Part shown: positions 63,289-64,000 of the stretch, piece by piece
Position numbering within the stretch: position 1 is the stretch's first letter
Layout of the letters: every line of letters begins with the position of its first letter
Assembly: GCA_036501365.1 (NCBI GenBank)
Contig: DASYAL010000055.1
Location: 202,207 to 266,206 of the forward strand
Direction of reading: 5' to 3'
DNA from: CAIKMD01 sp036501365
Lineage (GTDB): Bacteria; Pseudomonadota; Alphaproteobacteria; ATCC43930; CGMCC-115725
Length of the DNA stretch: 64,000 bases
Position numbers and translations under genes: made by a program
Notes under the pieces: generated by a model
Database searches by the model: none
What the model was told of the DNA's origin: nothing
The model's input: only the letters and a program-made list of their open reading frames with translations

Positions 63289-64000
63289 TTACCAGTAGAA
63301 GGCGAAGCTCAGATTCTCAGCCCAGGCGTTCGCTCCGGTGCCGGAAGCTTGGACCTCGCGATTGTAGTAATCTTCCTCGAACTTGATGTCGATCTGGCCC
63401 GGGACCGGGCTGTAGGTCACCGCCGCAGCCGCGAACATGTGCCGCTTCTCGACCGAGATGAGCTGAGCCGCGGTCGCGCCGCCCGAGACGCAGGCCAGCG
63501 ACGCGCCGCTATCCGCGCAATTCGACCAGCCCGTCGCCGCGCTCGGCTTGTTGATGAAGCCGATGCCGTAGGCGGCAGTCGCACGCCAGTTCGGGTTGAA
63601 GCGGTGAATGTAGTTGGTGGTCAGTTCCAACTCATTCAGCGAGCTCACCTGGTGGGTCTGGCCGTTGATGAACATGTCGACAGTGCCGGCAGGCGAATCC
63701 GAGTTGTAGGTCGCCAAGCCGTGGCTGTAATTGACCAAGCCGCGCCACTGGTCCTGGCCCCAAGTGTTGACCATCACGCCGCCTTCCACCGCCCAATGCC
63801 ACTTGGTGATGTTGTTCGCCTGGTTGTTGCCGCCGAGGATTGCCGTCGAGGTCGCGTTGCGAACCTCGGAGCGGCCGACGCCGACACGGCCCATCAGATG
63901 ACCCCAGGGCTGGTCCCAGGCGACGCCGGTGTTGAAGCTCGGCAGGTTGGTGAGCCCGCCGGCCGCCACATCGGTGTTGTCCGAGGCGGTGCTCGCGATC
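63289..64000 (-). CDS. Outer-membrane porin, copy 2 (partial, N-terminus beyond right edge)
   Basis: The last 237 residues of a porin closely similar to copy 1, ending in the same SFAFYW. The frame stays open to the window edge, so the apparent start (GTG 63969) is internal. Stretches such as SFNTGVAWDQPWGHLMGRVG and NCADSGASLACVSGG are identical, while surface-type segments differ (NSDSPAGTVDMFINGQTHQ vs MSDMAAGTVDSIINGQTGQ). Presumably another solute pore. Confidence 0.9.
   Translation of the reverse strand, partial: IASTASDNTDVAAGGLTNLPSFNTGVAWDQPWGHLMGRVGVGRSEVRNATSTAILGGNNQANNITKWHWAVEGGVMVNTWGQDQWRGLVNYSHGLATYNSDSPAGTVDMFINGQTHQVSSLNELELTTNYIHRFNPNWRATAAYGIGFINKPSAATGWSNCADSGASLACVSGGATAAQLISVEKRHMFAAAAVTYSPVPGQIDIKFEEDYYNREVQASGTGANAWAENLSFAFYW

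Overview
The window looks like chromosomal DNA of a high-GC alphaproteobacterium, most like a Rhodospirillales-type soil or water organism. This rests on strong G/C bias at third codon positions, the gene orders ftsY-mtaB-dapF next to ffh-rpsP-rimM-trmD-rplS-leuC and aroB-aroK / xerD-accA, a long-form dCTP deaminase, and PrsK/PrsR regulators. I recognise no species. I see no rRNA, tRNA, transposase, phage gene or CRISPR array. GC content and relatedness are judged by eye.

Layout. 1-4.2 kb: a histidine kinase cut by the left edge, a DUF1275 membrane protein and a REC-PAS-histidine kinase, all leftward. 4.3-7.4 kb: dcd, a TfoX-N protein, a GST, and an AHA1/SRPBCC protein coupled to an ArsR repressor. 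7.5-13.2 kb: a probable catabolic island. Five leftward genes (carboxymuconolactone decarboxylase-like, amidohydrolase, MarR, serine-glyoxylate-type aminotransferase, keto-pentenoate hydratase) face a rightward TRAP binding protein and dienelactone hydrolase across a perfect 12-bp palindrome. 13.2-26 kb: housekeeping genes (metallophosphoesterase, ftsY, mtaB, dapF, ffh, rpsP, rimM, trmD, rplS, leuC, leuD, leuB), punctuated by three different palindromic repeats. 26-34.5 kb: a luciferase-like oxidoreductase, the PrsK/PrsR pair, then DUF3775, a catalytically dead HtrA homologue, a receiver-degenerate LuxR regulator, an intact HtrA-type protease and a DUF2889 protein. 34.5-45.4 kb: aroB-aroK (leftward), then a 46-aa membrane peptide, a 583-aa Pro/Ala-rich exported protein, xerD and accA (rightward), then an orphan OmpR-type regulator, a DegP protease with an Asp/Gln-rich repeat, and secA (all leftward). 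45.5-54 kb: a periplasmic parvulin, argJ, mutT, two tandem beta-carbonic-anhydrase-like genes, a methyltransferase, comF, glutaredoxin, nitrilase, DUF1178 and pgk. 54-58.9 kb: a complete branched-chain amino acid type ABC transporter with overlapping genes. 58.9-64 kb: two closely related porins, each with a near-identical terminator, flanking a TPR-methyltransferase protein; the second porin runs off the right edge.

How the parts fit. The 40-46 kb block gathers envelope biogenesis and quality control (DegP, SecA, periplasmic parvulin, an OmpR-type regulator). The 7.5-13 kb block reads as uptake and breakdown of an unidentified organic acid or ring-cleavage product under a local MarR regulator. 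The most unusual region is 30.8-33.9 kb, where a pseudoprotease, a regulator without a phosphorylation site and an active HtrA-like protease without a signal peptide are transcribed together. No clearly unprecedented system is visible, but this cluster, the twin carbonic-anhydrase-like genes and the porin/TPR-methyltransferase sandwich deserve follow-up.
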